Shown piece by piece: positions 38,102 through 47,971 of a stretch of DNA of 64,000 nucleotides (the stretch's first letter is position 1; the number at the start of each line of letters is the position of its first letter). The notes under the pieces were generated by a model that saw only the letters and a list, made by a program, of their open reading frames with translations, was not told where the DNA came from and ran no database searches. The stretch comes from Gemmatimonadaceae bacterium. Lineage in GTDB: Bacteria; Gemmatimonadota; Gemmatimonadetes; Gemmatimonadales; Gemmatimonadaceae. The position numbers were made by a program, and so were the translations under genes. Where the stretch lies: NCBI GenBank assembly GCA_016720905.1, contig JADKJT010000001.1, positions 1 to 64,000 of the forward strand. Reading direction: 5' to 3'.

Positions 38102-38932
38102 ATGGGCAACGAATCGTTGAACCGCGCGCCGTGGGGTACCGACCTGCCGGCCGAGTGGCGAACCGTCCGCAGCATGCCGGCGGGCGGTGCGCACAATATG
38201 GCGGTCGATACCGCCTTGCTGGCGTCGGCGCGAGACCGCGCATTCGCCGTGTGGCGTACGTATTCGTGGGAGCGTCCCACCATTTCGTTTGGACGCCATG
38301 AGGCCGTGCGTGATCGATTCGACCCGGATACACTGTCGGCGGCCGGACTGGATGCCGTGCGTCGGCCCACCGGAGGCCGCGCCCTGCTGCACGCCTCGGA
38401 GGTCACCTACAGCGTGACGCTGCCCCTGGCTGACCACGTGGCATGGACGACCGCGTACGCGGCGATCAACATCGTGCTGCTGCGTGCCCTCCGCCAACTC
38501 GGTGTTTCCGTCGAGTTGGCGTCGCGACCTGATGCGCCGCTGTTGCGTCCCGAGGGCCCGGTGTGCTTCGACCAGCCGGCACCAGGCGAATTGGTGGTGA
38601 ACGGTGCGAAGCTGGTGGGAAGCGCCGTGTGGCGGGAACGTGGCGCATATCTGCAGCACGGCAGCATTCTGCTCACCGACTGCCAGTCCCTCCTGCAGTC
38701 GGCCATGCGCTCCCCGCAACCCGCGACCGCTCCGGCCGCATCCCTTGGTGCGTGCCTGTCAGACACGCCCACATGGGAACGCGTCACTGACGCACTCGAG
38801 GACGCGTTGCGCGAATGCCTGTCGACCCGTCACGGGGGTGGTGTCACATCGGCGTCCGTCTTGCTCAATGAAGCCGACGTGGCCCGTCACGAAGTGCGCT
38901 ATCGTGACCCGACATGGCTCTGGCGCCGATAG
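38102..38932 (+). CDS. LipM/LplA-type lipoyl or octanoyl transferase
   Basis: 276 residues. Biotin/lipoate A/B protein ligase fold: RRPTGGRALLHASEVTYSV, CFDQPAPGELVVNG, then GAKLVGSAVWRERGAYLQHGSILL. The Cys in the CF motif is where LipM octanoyltransferases carry their active-site cysteine, and the Lys of GAKLVGSA is the family lysine. LipM transfers octanoate from ACP to GcvH; LplA would use free lipoate. It is divergent from gcvP (72 nt apart) and close to gcvH, which fits GcvH as acceptor. A separate LipB exists at 62.7 kb. Its 3' end overlaps open sequence before the transporter operon. Confidence 0.82.
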   Translation: MGNESLNRAPWGTDLPAEWRTVRSMPAGGAHNMAVDTALLASARDRAFAVWRTYSWERPTISFGRHEAVRDRFDPDTLSAAGLDAVRRPTGGRALLHASEVTYSVTLPLADHVAWTTAYAAINIVLLRALRQLGVSVELASRPDAPLLRPEGPVCFDQPAPGELVVNGAKLVGSAVWRERGAYLQHGSILLTDCQSLLQSAMRSPQPATAPAASLGACLSDTPTWERVTDALEDALRECLSTRHGGGVTSASVLLNEADVARHEVRYRDPTWLWRR

Positions 38933-38988
38933 CCGCCGTTCCGCATCCTACCGCACAGCGATTCTTCCCCCATCAGAACCCTCTCGCG

Positions 38989-40719
38989 ATGCCCATCGTT
39001 CTCCGGCCCTCTCGTCAGCCACGAATCGCCACTCCGGTTGTTTCGCGTCGGCGTGCCCGGTCACTGCTGGCCGCCGCTGCGGGGCTGCTGACGGCGTGCT
39101 CGGGAGGTGACCCCGTCGTGACCGGCGAGACCGGTGGGACGATGGTGATTGTTCAGGCCGCCGAGCCGCAGACGCTGTTCCCACCGCGCGCAAACGGCAC
39201 GCAGGAGATGGCCGTCGTCGCGTCCGTATTCGATCGCCTCGCGGAAATTGGCCCGGAGCTTGGCACCGTCGGCGACGTCGGGTTCGTTCCAAGACTGGCC
39301 AGCAGCTGGCATTGGGCACCCGATTCGCTCTCGATCGACTTCTCCCTCGATCCGCGAGCGCGCTGGCACGATGGCGCGCCAGTCCGCGCAGAAGACGTGA
39401 AATACACATTCCATGCATACACGTCCGACGCGGTCCTCAGCGAAGCCCGTTCATTGCTTGGCAACATCGACTCCGTATCCGTGCGGGACTCACTGACCGC
39501 GGTGGTATGGTTCAAGCGTCGCACGCCGCAACAGTTCATGGATGCGACATACAGCATGTTCATCCTTCCGTCACACCTGTTGGCGTCACTGCCCGATTCC
39601 GCGTTGCTCAACGCGCCCTTCGGTCGCCAGCCCGTGGGGACCGGCCGCTTCCGTTTCGCAAAGTGGGACGCGGGCACCCGGCTGGAGATTGTCGCCGACA
39701 CGGCAAACCTGCGGGGCCGAGCGAAGCTTGACCGTGTCATCTGGACGTTCGTGTCGGACATGGGCGCTGCCACCGTGAAACTGCTGGCCGGCGAAGCCGA
39801 TTTCCTGGAGAAAATCAAACCCGAGAATATTCCACAGGTTGCCAGCTCGCCCTCGCTCCGACTCGAAGACAACCGGCCGCTGGGATACGGGTTTCTCGGA
39901 TTCAACCTGCAAGCGCGGCGGTCGGTGGCCAACGGTGCTCCGTTACCCCATCCGGTCTTCGGTGATCTGCGTGTACGCCGCGCACTGGCGATGGCGCTTG
40001 ACCGATCCCGCATGATCCGGTCTGCACTTGACTCGCTCGGCATGGTGGGCTTGGCGCCGGCACCGCGTGTTCTGATTCCGGATACCTCGGCGCTGCGGGC
40101 GATTCCCTACGATATGGCTGCCGCGCGAGGGATGCTCGATAGTGCCGGATGGATGGACACCAACGGCGACGGGGTGCGCGAGCATGAGGGCCAGGCACTC
40201 GCCTTCGAGCTGCTTGTTCCGTCGTCCAGTCCAACACGCATGAAGCTCTCGGAACTCATACAAGCGGCGCTCAAGGAAGTCGGGGCGAAGGTGACGCTGC
40301 AACCACTCGACGGACCAACCGCACTTGGACCACGCCTTGAGGCGCGCGACTTCGACGCGTGGATGGGTGGATGGGCCCCGAATCCGGGCCTCCAGGGCAT
40401 GCGTCAGACGTGGGCGTCACGAGGCGACGGGAACTATCAGAGTTACGTCAGTCCCGCGTTCGACGCGCTGATGGACAGTGCGCTCACGACCTTCGATGCC
40501 TCGCGCAGCCGTGGCTATTGGACCCGCGCCTTTCAGCAGGCCATCGACGATGTGCCGTCGGTGTGGTTGTACGAGGAACGCACATTCGTCGTGTTGCACC
40601 GGCGCATTCGCATTGCGCCGCTCCGCGCTGACGCCTGGTACGCCAACCTCGCCGACTGGTCGGTCGATCCCGCGCAACGCATCGATCGCGACCGGATCGG
40701 TGTCGGGACCGCGCGCTGA
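38989..40719 (+). CDS. Peptide ABC transporter substrate-binding lipoprotein (family 5)
   Basis: 576 residues from ATG 38989. Basic twin-Arg-like start (SRRRARSLL), hydrophobic stretch and lipobox LLTACS, so a lipoprotein. Solute-binding family 5 features: EPQTLFPP, LASSWHWAPDSLSIDFSL, RWHDGAPVRAEDVKYTF, GTGRFRFAKWD and VRRALAMALDRSRM. It would capture oligopeptides for the permeases and ATPases encoded next. First gene of a compact five-gene ABC operon. Confidence 0.9.
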   Translation: MPIVLRPSRQPRIATPVVSRRRARSLLAAAAGLLTACSGGDPVVTGETGGTMVIVQAAEPQTLFPPRANGTQEMAVVASVFDRLAEIGPELGTVGDVGFVPRLASSWHWAPDSLSIDFSLDPRARWHDGAPVRAEDVKYTFHAYTSDAVLSEARSLLGNIDSVSVRDSLTAVVWFKRRTPQQFMDATYSMFILPSHLLASLPDSALLNAPFGRQPVGTGRFRFAKWDAGTRLEIVADTANLRGRAKLDRVIWTFVSDMGAATVKLLAGEADFLEKIKPENIPQVASSPSLRLEDNRPLGYGFLGFNLQARRSVANGAPLPHPVFGDLRVRRALAMALDRSRMIRSALDSLGMVGLAPAPRVLIPDTSALRAIPYDMAAARGMLDSAGWMDTNGDGVREHEGQALAFELLVPSSSPTRMKLSELIQAALKEVGAKVTLQPLDGPTALGPRLEARDFDAWMGGWAPNPGLQGMRQTWASRGDGNYQSYVSPAFDALMDSALTTFDASRSRGYWTRAFQQAIDDVPSVWLYEERTFVVLHRRIRIAPLRADAWYANLADWSVDPAQRIDRDRIGVGTAR

Positions 40720-40784
40720 ACTCCGCCGCCACGAGTGACGCGCGCGGCACACTGGCGCGACTGACTGGTCGCGCCCTCCAAAGC

Positions 40785-41717
40785 GTGCTGGTCGTGGTCG
40801 TCGCGGCCAGCGCCGCATTCGGGTTGCTGCATCTCGCGCCCGGCGATCCCGTCTCCGGCATCGCCGACATGAGCAACGTCTCGGCGGAGTTGCGGGCACA
40901 GTGGCGGGCACAAGGCGGCTATGACCAGCCCATCGCCGTGCAGTACGCTCGATGGATGGCCGACGTCGCGCGCGGACGTCTCGGCCGCTCCACTTCACAA
41001 CAACGACCCGTCATCGACGTGATTGGCGATCGCCTACCCAATACACTGCTGCTGATGAGCCTCGCATTGGCCGCGAGTGTGTTGCTGGGTACGGCGCTCG
41101 GCGCATGGCAGGGCGCACGCGCTGGCTCCCGTCGCGACCGGGCGCTGACCTTTGCGTCCCTGCTGCTGTATTCCATTCCCGAGTTCTGGCTCGCGCTGGC
41201 GCTGCTGTACGTGTTTGCCTTCCGTGCCCACGTGCTGCCAGCCACCGGCATGATCGATGCCGCCATGTACGACAGCATGACACCATGGCAGCAGATGGTC
41301 GATCGCGCTCGTCACCTCGTACTGCCCTGGCTGTCGCTCACCCTGATCGGGACCGCCATCTTCGCGCGGTATCAACGCAGCACCATGCGCGATGTGCTTC
41401 GCGAGTCGTTCGTGCGCACCGCGCGCGCGAAAGGTCTCTCGGAATCGGCCGTGCGACGTCAGGCGAGGCGGGCCGCGATACTTCCCGTAGTCACCTTGTC
41501 TGGCCTGTTCTTCCCTGCGCTGCTCACCGGCGCGGTGTTTGTCGAACGAGTGTACGGATGGCCCGGCATGGGATCGGCTCTGCTGAAAGCGGTTGGCGAC
41601 CGCGACTATGCGTTGGTCAGCGCCTGCGTGATCGTGGGCAGTGCCATGACCGCTCTGGGGAGCCTGCTGGCAGACGTCGTTCGCGTGATCCTCGATCCAC
41701 GGTTGCGTGGCTCGTGA
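40785..41717 (+). CDS. Oligopeptide ABC transporter permease, DppB/OppB type
   Basis: 310 residues from GTG 40785. Six membrane spans typical of DppB, with the periplasmic loop after HLAPGDPVSGIADMS and the EAA-type loop RTARAKGLSESAVRRQA. The frame stays open back to the preceding stop with no ATG, GTG or TTG before 40785 that would include the normal cytoplasmic N-terminus; a CTG at 40716 overlapping the upstream TGA would add about 23 residues and a better first span. Its stop overlaps the next start (TGATG). Confidence 0.88.
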   Translation: MLVVVVAASAAFGLLHLAPGDPVSGIADMSNVSAELRAQWRAQGGYDQPIAVQYARWMADVARGRLGRSTSQQRPVIDVIGDRLPNTLLLMSLALAASVLLGTALGAWQGARAGSRRDRALTFASLLLYSIPEFWLALALLYVFAFRAHVLPATGMIDAAMYDSMTPWQQMVDRARHLVLPWLSLTLIGTAIFARYQRSTMRDVLRESFVRTARAKGLSESAVRRQARRAAILPVVTLSGLFFPALLTGAVFVERVYGWPGMGSALLKAVGDRDYALVSACVIVGSAMTALGSLLADVVRVILDPRLRGS

Positions 41718-42565
41718 TGCACGCCGACAACGCACCCGCGACCGTCAGTCGTGCGGTACCATGGCGGCTGCCATTGGCGTTCGTGTTGATGTTGGTCGCC
41801 ATCGCGGTGTGCGCGCCGCTCATTGCGCCATTGCCGCCGGGAATTCCAGCCAATTACGATGCGCTCAAGTACTGGCCGCCATCCGGCGCGCATCCGTTCG
41901 GCACCGATGGCTTCGGACGTGATGTCTTGAGTCGCGTCATCCACGGCTCGCGTATCTCGTTGACCTTGGCCTTTGCGGCGGTATCGCTGGCGTTGGTCCT
42001 TGGTACCTGCTACGGCGCCGTGGCCGGACTGCTTGGCGGTGCGGTCGACCGATGGCTCATGCGCCTGCTCGATGTCGCCTTGTCCATTCCGCGGCTTTTG
42101 ATGCTGTTGGCCGTGACCGCCTTCTGGGGCGCACTGCCCCTCCCGGCGCTGATCGTACTGTTGGGCACCACAGGCTGGTTCGACGTGGCCCGACTCGTCC
42201 GAGGCGAGGTGCAGGCGCTCGTTCAGCGGGACTTCATCCTGGCGGCGCACGCCAGCGGCGTACCACGCCTTCGCGTCCTTGGCCGGCACGTGCTGCCCCA
42301 TCTTGTCCCCCTCCTCGTGGTCAGTGCCACGCTCAATGTCGCCAGCACCATCGCACTTGAGGCGGGACTGAGTTATCTCGGACTTGGCGTCCCGCCCGGC
42401 ACCCCGAGCTGGGGCAACATCATCAACGAGGGCGCGGGCGTGATCGGCTCACAATGGTGGCTCACCCTGTTCCCGGGCCTGGCCATCGTCACCGCCGTTC
42501 TCGCCTGCCACGCGCTCGGCGACGCCTTGCGCGATCTCTTCGCCATGGATCAGGTTCCCGCGTGA
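41717..42565 (+). CDS. Oligopeptide ABC transporter permease, DppC/OppC type
   Basis: 282 residues from ATG 41717. The N-terminal OppC segment (LMLVAIAVCAPLIAP), then HPFGTDGFGRDVLSRVIHGS, the hallmark of DppC/OppC, and the EAA loop LAAHASGVPRLRVLGRH. Six membrane spans. It pairs with the upstream DppB-type permease to form the channel. The 3' end overlaps the next ORF by GTGA. Confidence 0.92.
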   Translation: MHADNAPATVSRAVPWRLPLAFVLMLVAIAVCAPLIAPLPPGIPANYDALKYWPPSGAHPFGTDGFGRDVLSRVIHGSRISLTLAFAAVSLALVLGTCYGAVAGLLGGAVDRWLMRLLDVALSIPRLLMLLAVTAFWGALPLPALIVLLGTTGWFDVARLVRGEVQALVQRDFILAAHASGVPRLRVLGRHVLPHLVPLLVVSATLNVASTIALEAGLSYLGLGVPPGTPSWGNIINEGAGVIGSQWWLTLFPGLAIVTAVLACHALGDALRDLFAMDQVPA

Positions 42566-43620
42566 CCGATCCCGTAACCCTTCGCCCATCCGACACCGAC
42601 CACCCCGGGAACCCGCCCAGCGGCAACGCGCTACTGAGCGTGCAGTCGCTGCGGGTCACCTTCCCCGGCGAGGACGGTCCGGCGCGAGCCGTCGATGGCG
42701 TCTCGTTCACGATTGCCGCCGGCGAGACGGTGTGTGTGGTCGGTGAATCCGGCTGCGGCAAATCGCTCACCGCGCTCTCGCTGCTCCGACTGGTCCCGCA
42801 ACCCGGGCGCATTGAACCAGGCAGCGCGATCCGCTTTGACGGCGACGATGTCCTGACGCTCAGTGACGAGAAGCTGCGGGCCATTCGCGGTCGTCGGATG
42901 AGCATGATCTTTCAGGAGCCGATGACGGCGCTCAATCCCGTGCTCACCGTGGGCGATCAGATTGCCGAAGTGGTGCGGGTACACACCACGGCGTCTCGAC
43001 GCGAGGCCTGGGACCGCGCGGTCGCGATGCTGCGCGAGGTCGGCATCGCCGACCCGGCCGAACGCGCCAAACAATATCCGCACGAACTCTCGGGCGGCAT
43101 GCGGCAACGCGTGATGATCGCCATGGCCCTGGTCCTTGAGCCGCGTCTCGTCATTGCGGATGAACCCACCACCGCACTCGATGTCACCATTCAGGCGCAG
43201 ATCCTCGATCTGTTGCGGGCACAGCGCGATCGCACGGGACTGGCCTTGCTGCTCATCACGCACGACCTTGGCATTGTGGCGGAGATGGCATCGCGCGTGC
43301 TGGTGATGTATGCCGGACAAGTAGTGGAGGAAGCACCGGTCGAGGCAATTTTCTCGAACGCCACGCATCCATATACCGAAGGGTTGCTCGCGGCCGTGCC
43401 GCGACTCGATCAGATCGGCGGCCGGCTGCGCACCATTCCCGGCACCGTGCCGGCACCGACGGCCTGGCCCACTGGTTGCCGCTTTCGGGAACGGTGCGCA
43501 CACGCCTTCGACCGTTGCGCCACCGAATCGCCGGCACTCGTGCAGGTTGGCGCCGCGCACCGCGCGCGCTGTCATCTCGTACAGGAACCGGCACGTCGAC
43601 GTGTGGAGCAACTGACGTGA
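42562..43620 (+). CDS. Oligopeptide ABC transporter ATPase, DppD type
   Basis: 352 residues from GTG 42562. Walker A GESGCGKS, Q-loop FQEP, signature LSGGMRQR, Walker B LVIADEPTTALD and H-loop LITHD; the C-terminal oligopeptide-transporter extension has GCRFRERCAHAFDRC, which in relatives binds an iron-sulfur cluster. It energises peptide uptake together with the DppF-type subunit. Start and end both overlap neighbours by GTGA. Confidence 0.94.
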   Translation: MTDPVTLRPSDTDHPGNPPSGNALLSVQSLRVTFPGEDGPARAVDGVSFTIAAGETVCVVGESGCGKSLTALSLLRLVPQPGRIEPGSAIRFDGDDVLTLSDEKLRAIRGRRMSMIFQEPMTALNPVLTVGDQIAEVVRVHTTASRREAWDRAVAMLREVGIADPAERAKQYPHELSGGMRQRVMIAMALVLEPRLVIADEPTTALDVTIQAQILDLLRAQRDRTGLALLLITHDLGIVAEMASRVLVMYAGQVVEEAPVEAIFSNATHPYTEGLLAAVPRLDQIGGRLRTIPGTVPAPTAWPTGCRFRERCAHAFDRCATESPALVQVGAAHRARCHLVQEPARRRVEQLT

Positions 43621-44618
43621 CCACCCCCTTGCTCCGCGTTCGCGGGCTGACCAAGCACTTCCCCATTCGCGGCGGCCTGCTGCAACGCACCACGGGCGCG
43701 GTGAAAGCGGTTGACGGGGTGTCATTCGATATCGCTCCCGGCGAAACACTGGCCCTGGTCGGCGAATCCGGTTGCGGCAAGACCACCACCGGTCGCGCGG
43801 TCCTCCGCCTGATCGAACCGTCGGCCGGCGAGATTCTCTTCGATGGCATCGATGTCCGGGCGCTGCGCGGCGAGGCGCTGCGCCGCCTGCGTCGACGCAT
43901 GCAGATCGTGTTCCAGGATCCGTACGGCTCCCTCAATCCGCGCATGACCGTCGGCGCCGCGATCAAGGAAGGACTGATCGTGCACGACCTGGCGCACGGA
44001 GCGGACGCTGATCGACGCGTCGCGACCTTGCTCGATGAAGTCGGATTGCGTCCGGAATTTGCCGCGCGTTATCCGCACGAATTCTCCGGTGGCCAGCGTC
44101 AACGCATCGGGATCGCGCGTGCGCTGGCCGTGGAACCGTCATTCATTGTCTGCGACGAACCGGTCTCGGCGCTGGATGTGAGTGTGCAGGCGCAGGTCGT
44201 CAACCTGCTGCGCGATCTGCAGAAAGAACGCGGCCTCGCCTACCTGTTCATCGCGCACGATCTCGCGGTCGTCGCACACATGGCCGATCGGGTGGCGGTG
44301 ATGTACCTCGGCCACATCGTCGAACTGGCGCCGCGCGCAACGTTGTTTGCGACGCCGCGCATGCCCTACACCAAGGCGTTACTCTCGGCCGTCCCGGTGC
44401 CTGACCCCGCGGCCTCGCGCCAGCGGCAGCTCCTGCCCGGAGAGCCGCCGTCACCGGCGCATCCGCCCGGTGGCTGCGTGTTTCATCCGCGGTGCCCGCA
44501 TCCTGCCAAGGACGCCTCCTGCACACACATGGTACCGCCGCTTCAGGAAGTGGCGCCCGGTCATTTCGTTGCCTGTCTCAAAGAGTCGCCTTCCCACCCC
44601 TTGCCCACCGCCTCGTGA
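43617..44618 (+). CDS. Oligopeptide ABC transporter ATPase, DppF type
   Basis: 333 residues from GTG 43617. Walker A GESGCGKTT, signature FSGGQRQR, Walker B FIVCDEPVSALD, H-loop FIAHDL, and the C-terminal GGCVFHPRCPHP cysteine motif. KHFPIRGGLLQRTTG at the N-terminus is typical of the DppF/OppF group. Overlaps the DppD-type gene and the following POT gene by GTGA each, showing tight translational coupling. Confidence 0.94.
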   Translation: MTTPLLRVRGLTKHFPIRGGLLQRTTGAVKAVDGVSFDIAPGETLALVGESGCGKTTTGRAVLRLIEPSAGEILFDGIDVRALRGEALRRLRRRMQIVFQDPYGSLNPRMTVGAAIKEGLIVHDLAHGADADRRVATLLDEVGLRPEFAARYPHEFSGGQRQRIGIARALAVEPSFIVCDEPVSALDVSVQAQVVNLLRDLQKERGLAYLFIAHDLAVVAHMADRVAVMYLGHIVELAPRATLFATPRMPYTKALLSAVPVPDPAASRQRQLLPGEPPSPAHPPGGCVFHPRCPHPAKDASCTHMVPPLQEVAPGHFVACLKESPSHPLPTAS

Positions 44619-46141
44619 CACCCACACAGAATCCCGCCGTCGGCGAGGATAGCGCCTTCTTCGGCCATCCCCGCGGGCTCGGCCTGTTGTTCCTGACCGA
44701 GATGTGGGAACGATTCTCGTACTACGGCATGCGCGCCCTGCTCGTGCTGTATCTGGTGAACAAACTGGAGTGGGACACGGCACGGGCCGCCGGTCTGTAT
44801 GGCACCTACACGATGCTGGTGTATCTCACGCCAATGATCGGCGGATATCTCGCCGATCGGTTCATCGGGACACATCGCTCGCTGGTCATTGGCGGTTTCG
44901 TCATTGCCAGCGGCCATTTCGTGCTCGCGTTTCCGGGAATGACGGCGTTCTACACAGGCCTCGGACTGGTGATCATCGGCACCGGCTTCTTCAAGGCGAA
45001 TGTGTCCACCATGGTGGGCCAACTGTACCACGAGGGCGACACGCGTCGCGACTCGGGCTTCACCTTGTTCTACATGGGCATCAACACGGGCGCGTTTCTC
45101 GGACCGCTCGTGTGCGGGTATCTCGCGCAGAGTGATCGGTTCGGCTGGCACTATGGTTTCGCGGCCGCTGGCGTGGGCATGGTGCTCGGGCTCATCGGAT
45201 ACATGCTCCTCAAGCGCAAGTACCTCGGCACGATCGGTGATGCACCACGTGGTGCGTCAAAAGCGGGCGCGGGCGTCCTCACCGACGACAGCCAGGACGT
45301 ATCGACACGAAACGGCGTGATCGGAATTATCGGCGGCGGCGCGCTCGCGTGGCTCGTGTCCGGAAGTATCCTGGGCGTCCTGATGGGCTGTGTCATTGGC
45401 GCCGCGCTCAGCATCAGCGTGCTGGGAACCCACGGCGAGGAACGCAAGCGGGTGGTCGCCCTGTTCATCGTCGCATTCTTCGTGGTGTTTTTCTGGGCCG
45501 CGTACGAACAGGCCGGGTCCTCCATGAACCTCTTCGCCGACCGAAACACCAACCTGCAGGCCGGAAGCTTCACCATTCCGTCAACGTGGTTTCAATCGGT
45601 GAACGCGTTCTTCATCATCATCTTTGCACCGGTGTTTGCCGCGTTCTGGCTGGCGATGGGTCGTCGCGGCACGGAACCGAGCACCGCGCTCAAGATGTCC
45701 ATCGGGCTGGCACTGGTCGGCGCGGGATTCCTGCTCCTCGCCATTGGCGGTGGCCGGGCCGACGCCGGCATCAAGGTGTCGCCCATGTGGCTGATCGGCG
45801 CCTACCTGCTCCATACGTTCGGTGAGTTGTGCCTTTCGCCGGTCGGCTTGTCGTACGTGACGAAGGTGGCACCAGTGAAGTTCGCGTCACTGCTCATGGG
45901 CGTCTGGTTCCTCGCCAACGCCGCGGCCAACAAGGTTGCCGGATTTGTCGCGGGCTACACTCCGCTGCCAGGTCAGGCGCCGTCGTCGCCGCAAACCGGA
46001 ATCGGCGGCTACATCCAGCAGCTCAGCGGCACCAACAAAGGCTTCTTCACCATCTTTGTCATCAGCTCGTTCGCTGCCGCCATCGCCATGTTCCTCTGCG
46101 TGCCGTTGCTGAAGCGTTTGACGAAGTCCGTGAAGGCGTGA
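44615..46141 (+). CDS. POT-family proton-coupled di/tripeptide transporter
   Basis: 508 residues from GTG 44615. PTR2/POT motifs: LTEMWERFSYYGMRALLVLYL (the ExxERFxYY signature at residues ~30-38), GGYLADRFIG and FYMGINTGAFLGPL; about 14 membrane spans. It takes up di- and tripeptides with protons in the inner membrane. Its position at the end of the Dpp operon, coupled by GTGA, makes the cluster a dedicated peptide-uptake unit. A TTAGTAC-type heptad hairpin follows 9 nt after the stop. Confidence 0.93.
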   Translation: MTPTQNPAVGEDSAFFGHPRGLGLLFLTEMWERFSYYGMRALLVLYLVNKLEWDTARAAGLYGTYTMLVYLTPMIGGYLADRFIGTHRSLVIGGFVIASGHFVLAFPGMTAFYTGLGLVIIGTGFFKANVSTMVGQLYHEGDTRRDSGFTLFYMGINTGAFLGPLVCGYLAQSDRFGWHYGFAAAGVGMVLGLIGYMLLKRKYLGTIGDAPRGASKAGAGVLTDDSQDVSTRNGVIGIIGGGALAWLVSGSILGVLMGCVIGAALSISVLGTHGEERKRVVALFIVAFFVVFFWAAYEQAGSSMNLFADRNTNLQAGSFTIPSTWFQSVNAFFIIIFAPVFAAFWLAMGRRGTEPSTALKMSIGLALVGAGFLLLAIGGGRADAGIKVSPMWLIGAYLLHTFGELCLSPVGLSYVTKVAPVKFASLLMGVWFLANAAANKVAGFVAGYTPLPGQAPSSPQTGIGGYIQQLSGTNKGFFTIFVISSFAAAIAMFLCVPLLKRLTKSVKA

Positions 46142-46150
46142 GCTGAGAAC

Positions 46151-46208
46151 AGAGTACCGAGTACCAAGTACTAAGTACTCGGTACTCGGTACTCGGTACT
46201 CCGTACTA
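46151..46208. repeat. TTAGTAC-type heptad inverted repeat (family B, copy 1)
   Basis: Seven-bp units (GAGTACC, AAGTACT, TCGGTAC) with left units complementary to right units, forming a hairpin. It fills the gap between the convergent POT transporter and outer-membrane protein genes and ends 2 nt from the latter's stop. Confidence 0.85.
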
Positions 46209-46210
46209 CT

Positions 46211-47971
46211 TCACGGCCACGTAAACAAGCTGGCAGGTACCGTTCGCTCCCGTGCCGCCGCGACATCGCTCGGCTCGCGCCAGAACGTGCGCGTGCGATC
46301 TTCGTTCGTCACCCGCAGCTCGAACCGCTTGCGCGGATCGCTGCCCACGGGCAACGCGAAATCAAAACGCCACAAACGCCGCGATCTCGGCGGCACTGCC
46401 GCGAGGAGTGAGATGCCCACCGATCCGCGAACGGGGGTGGTGCTCGAATACGGCACGCTGTGCTCTCCCCACAGGCGGCCGGCTTCCGCGAAGCCGGCGA
46501 CGCCGATGTCGGCCACGTTCAGACGCGACGGGATGACAAGACGCTGCTCCGCACGCAGCACCAGGCGCTGCGCGCCCGCGCTCCGTGAGTCGTGGTGGCC
46601 CAGCAGACCGCCAAGCCGATCGCCAAACGAGAGTTGGAACGGCGTGCGCATGTCGCGACCCATGCTCCATTCGGCCGAGACCACCGTTAGCTGACGAATC
46701 GCCGGTCGGAAATACCAGGCCATGCGACCGCTGACAATGTGGTTGTCCCACGAGCGCGTCCCCTGATCGTTGCGGGCCTCACCCAGCAGTTGCGTGCCAA
46801 GAAACGACTTCGCACCCCCCACACCCGCATAGAGTCCTGCCGCCATGAACCGGTCGCGATCGCGCGCCGCACCGATGGGGATGCCTTGACCGTAGACGGT
46901 GCCAAGTTGCAAGCCAATTCGCAGATCCTGGGTGCCCGTAAGCGCATCGAACCCTTGGGCAGGCGCAAATCGCAGCAGTCGAACGCCGTACAGCGCGTTG
47001 GCGCGCGCGACGTTCTGACGACGGAATGAAACCCCAAGGGGCGCCCCGATGTCGGGCTGGAACCCGGCCTTCTCGATCACGACGGTCGCCGAATCAATGG
47101 CTTCACGCGAGTGCGTGAGCGAGAATCCGGCCAGTTGGAGTCGGCGGATGGACCCGATGCGCTTGATGCCGCCCACCACCGCGCTCTGCCGCGTCACGTT
47201 CACGGAATTCCCGGGCCCGGTGGGCCGCCGGAAGTTGGCGTAGTCGCGATGACCGTCGACTGACGCCAAAAATGCGAAACGTTGCAGGTCGGTGTAGTAC
47301 GGGCGGACAAAATCCACGCGCATCTCCTGACCACGCGGATGGCGAATGCCGTACGCCCGCAACTCGTTGCGACCGCCGCCGAACTGATAGTCGGTGAATC
47401 GGACGCCAAGCACATCGTGATAGGCCAGCCCGTCACGCCACTCCAGCGACATCAGTCGAGCCGTGCCGGCGATGTTGGATTCCCCCAGACGTACCGCGCG
47501 CAACACCGGGGCGACAGTGGTGAGGGCGGGCTCGAAAATCAGGCTGAATTCATCGCGCGTCTCGACCTCCAGTCGGACACCTCCATTCTCGTCATCAAAT
47601 ACGAGAATGCGGGCGTCCACCAGGAACGGTTGCGCGCGCAGAATGCGCTCCGATTCGGCGCGGCGGATCTGATTGCAGACGTCGCCCGGACGCAGCAGCA
47701 GGTAGCCGCGTACCACGTCGTCCCGTGTGTTGGAATGCACCGCACGGGCGGTCTTCCGCAGGAATTCCAGACGCTCAGGCAACCGCTCCGCATACGGCGG
47801 TTGCGTGATGATCACGACATCGCTGATACGTTGTCCGGCGCATCCAGTGACCGGCAGTCGGCCACGACTGGACACCGGTAAGCGGCGGGTGCTGTCGGGA
47901 CGGGCGCTTTGCGCTGCCAGCGTGCAAACGGGCACGGCGAGGGCCGCCACCGCCGCCAGGCGCCAGCGCAT
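46211..47971 (-). CDS. Outer-membrane beta-barrel protein, BamA/TamA-like
   Basis: 586 residues from ATG 47971. Signal peptide (residues 1-20, ending LAAQ). The N-terminal ~150 residues contain POTRA-like elements (ISDVVIITQPPYAE, LLLRPGDVCNQIRRAESERILRAQPFLVDA), followed by a long amphipathic beta-rich region with Gly- and aromatic-rich strands, and a terminal aromatic-containing strand (TVPASLFTWP). This is the plan of Omp85-type proteins, although the short POTRA region suggests a specialised relative. The start overlaps the stop of the coiled-coil gene (TGATG). Confidence 0.72.
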   Translation of the reverse strand: MRWRLAAVAALAVPVCTLAAQSARPDSTRRLPVSSRGRLPVTGCAGQRISDVVIITQPPYAERLPERLEFLRKTARAVHSNTRDDVVRGYLLLRPGDVCNQIRRAESERILRAQPFLVDARILVFDDENGGVRLEVETRDEFSLIFEPALTTVAPVLRAVRLGESNIAGTARLMSLEWRDGLAYHDVLGVRFTDYQFGGGRNELRAYGIRHPRGQEMRVDFVRPYYTDLQRFAFLASVDGHRDYANFRRPTGPGNSVNVTRQSAVVGGIKRIGSIRRLQLAGFSLTHSREAIDSATVVIEKAGFQPDIGAPLGVSFRRQNVARANALYGVRLLRFAPAQGFDALTGTQDLRIGLQLGTVYGQGIPIGAARDRDRFMAAGLYAGVGGAKSFLGTQLLGEARNDQGTRSWDNHIVSGRMAWYFRPAIRQLTVVSAEWSMGRDMRTPFQLSFGDRLGGLLGHHDSRSAGAQRLVLRAEQRLVIPSRLNVADIGVAGFAEAGRLWGEHSVPYSSTTPVRGSVGISLLAAVPPRSRRLWRFDFALPVGSDPRKRFELRVTNEDRTRTFWREPSDVAAARERTVPASLFTWP

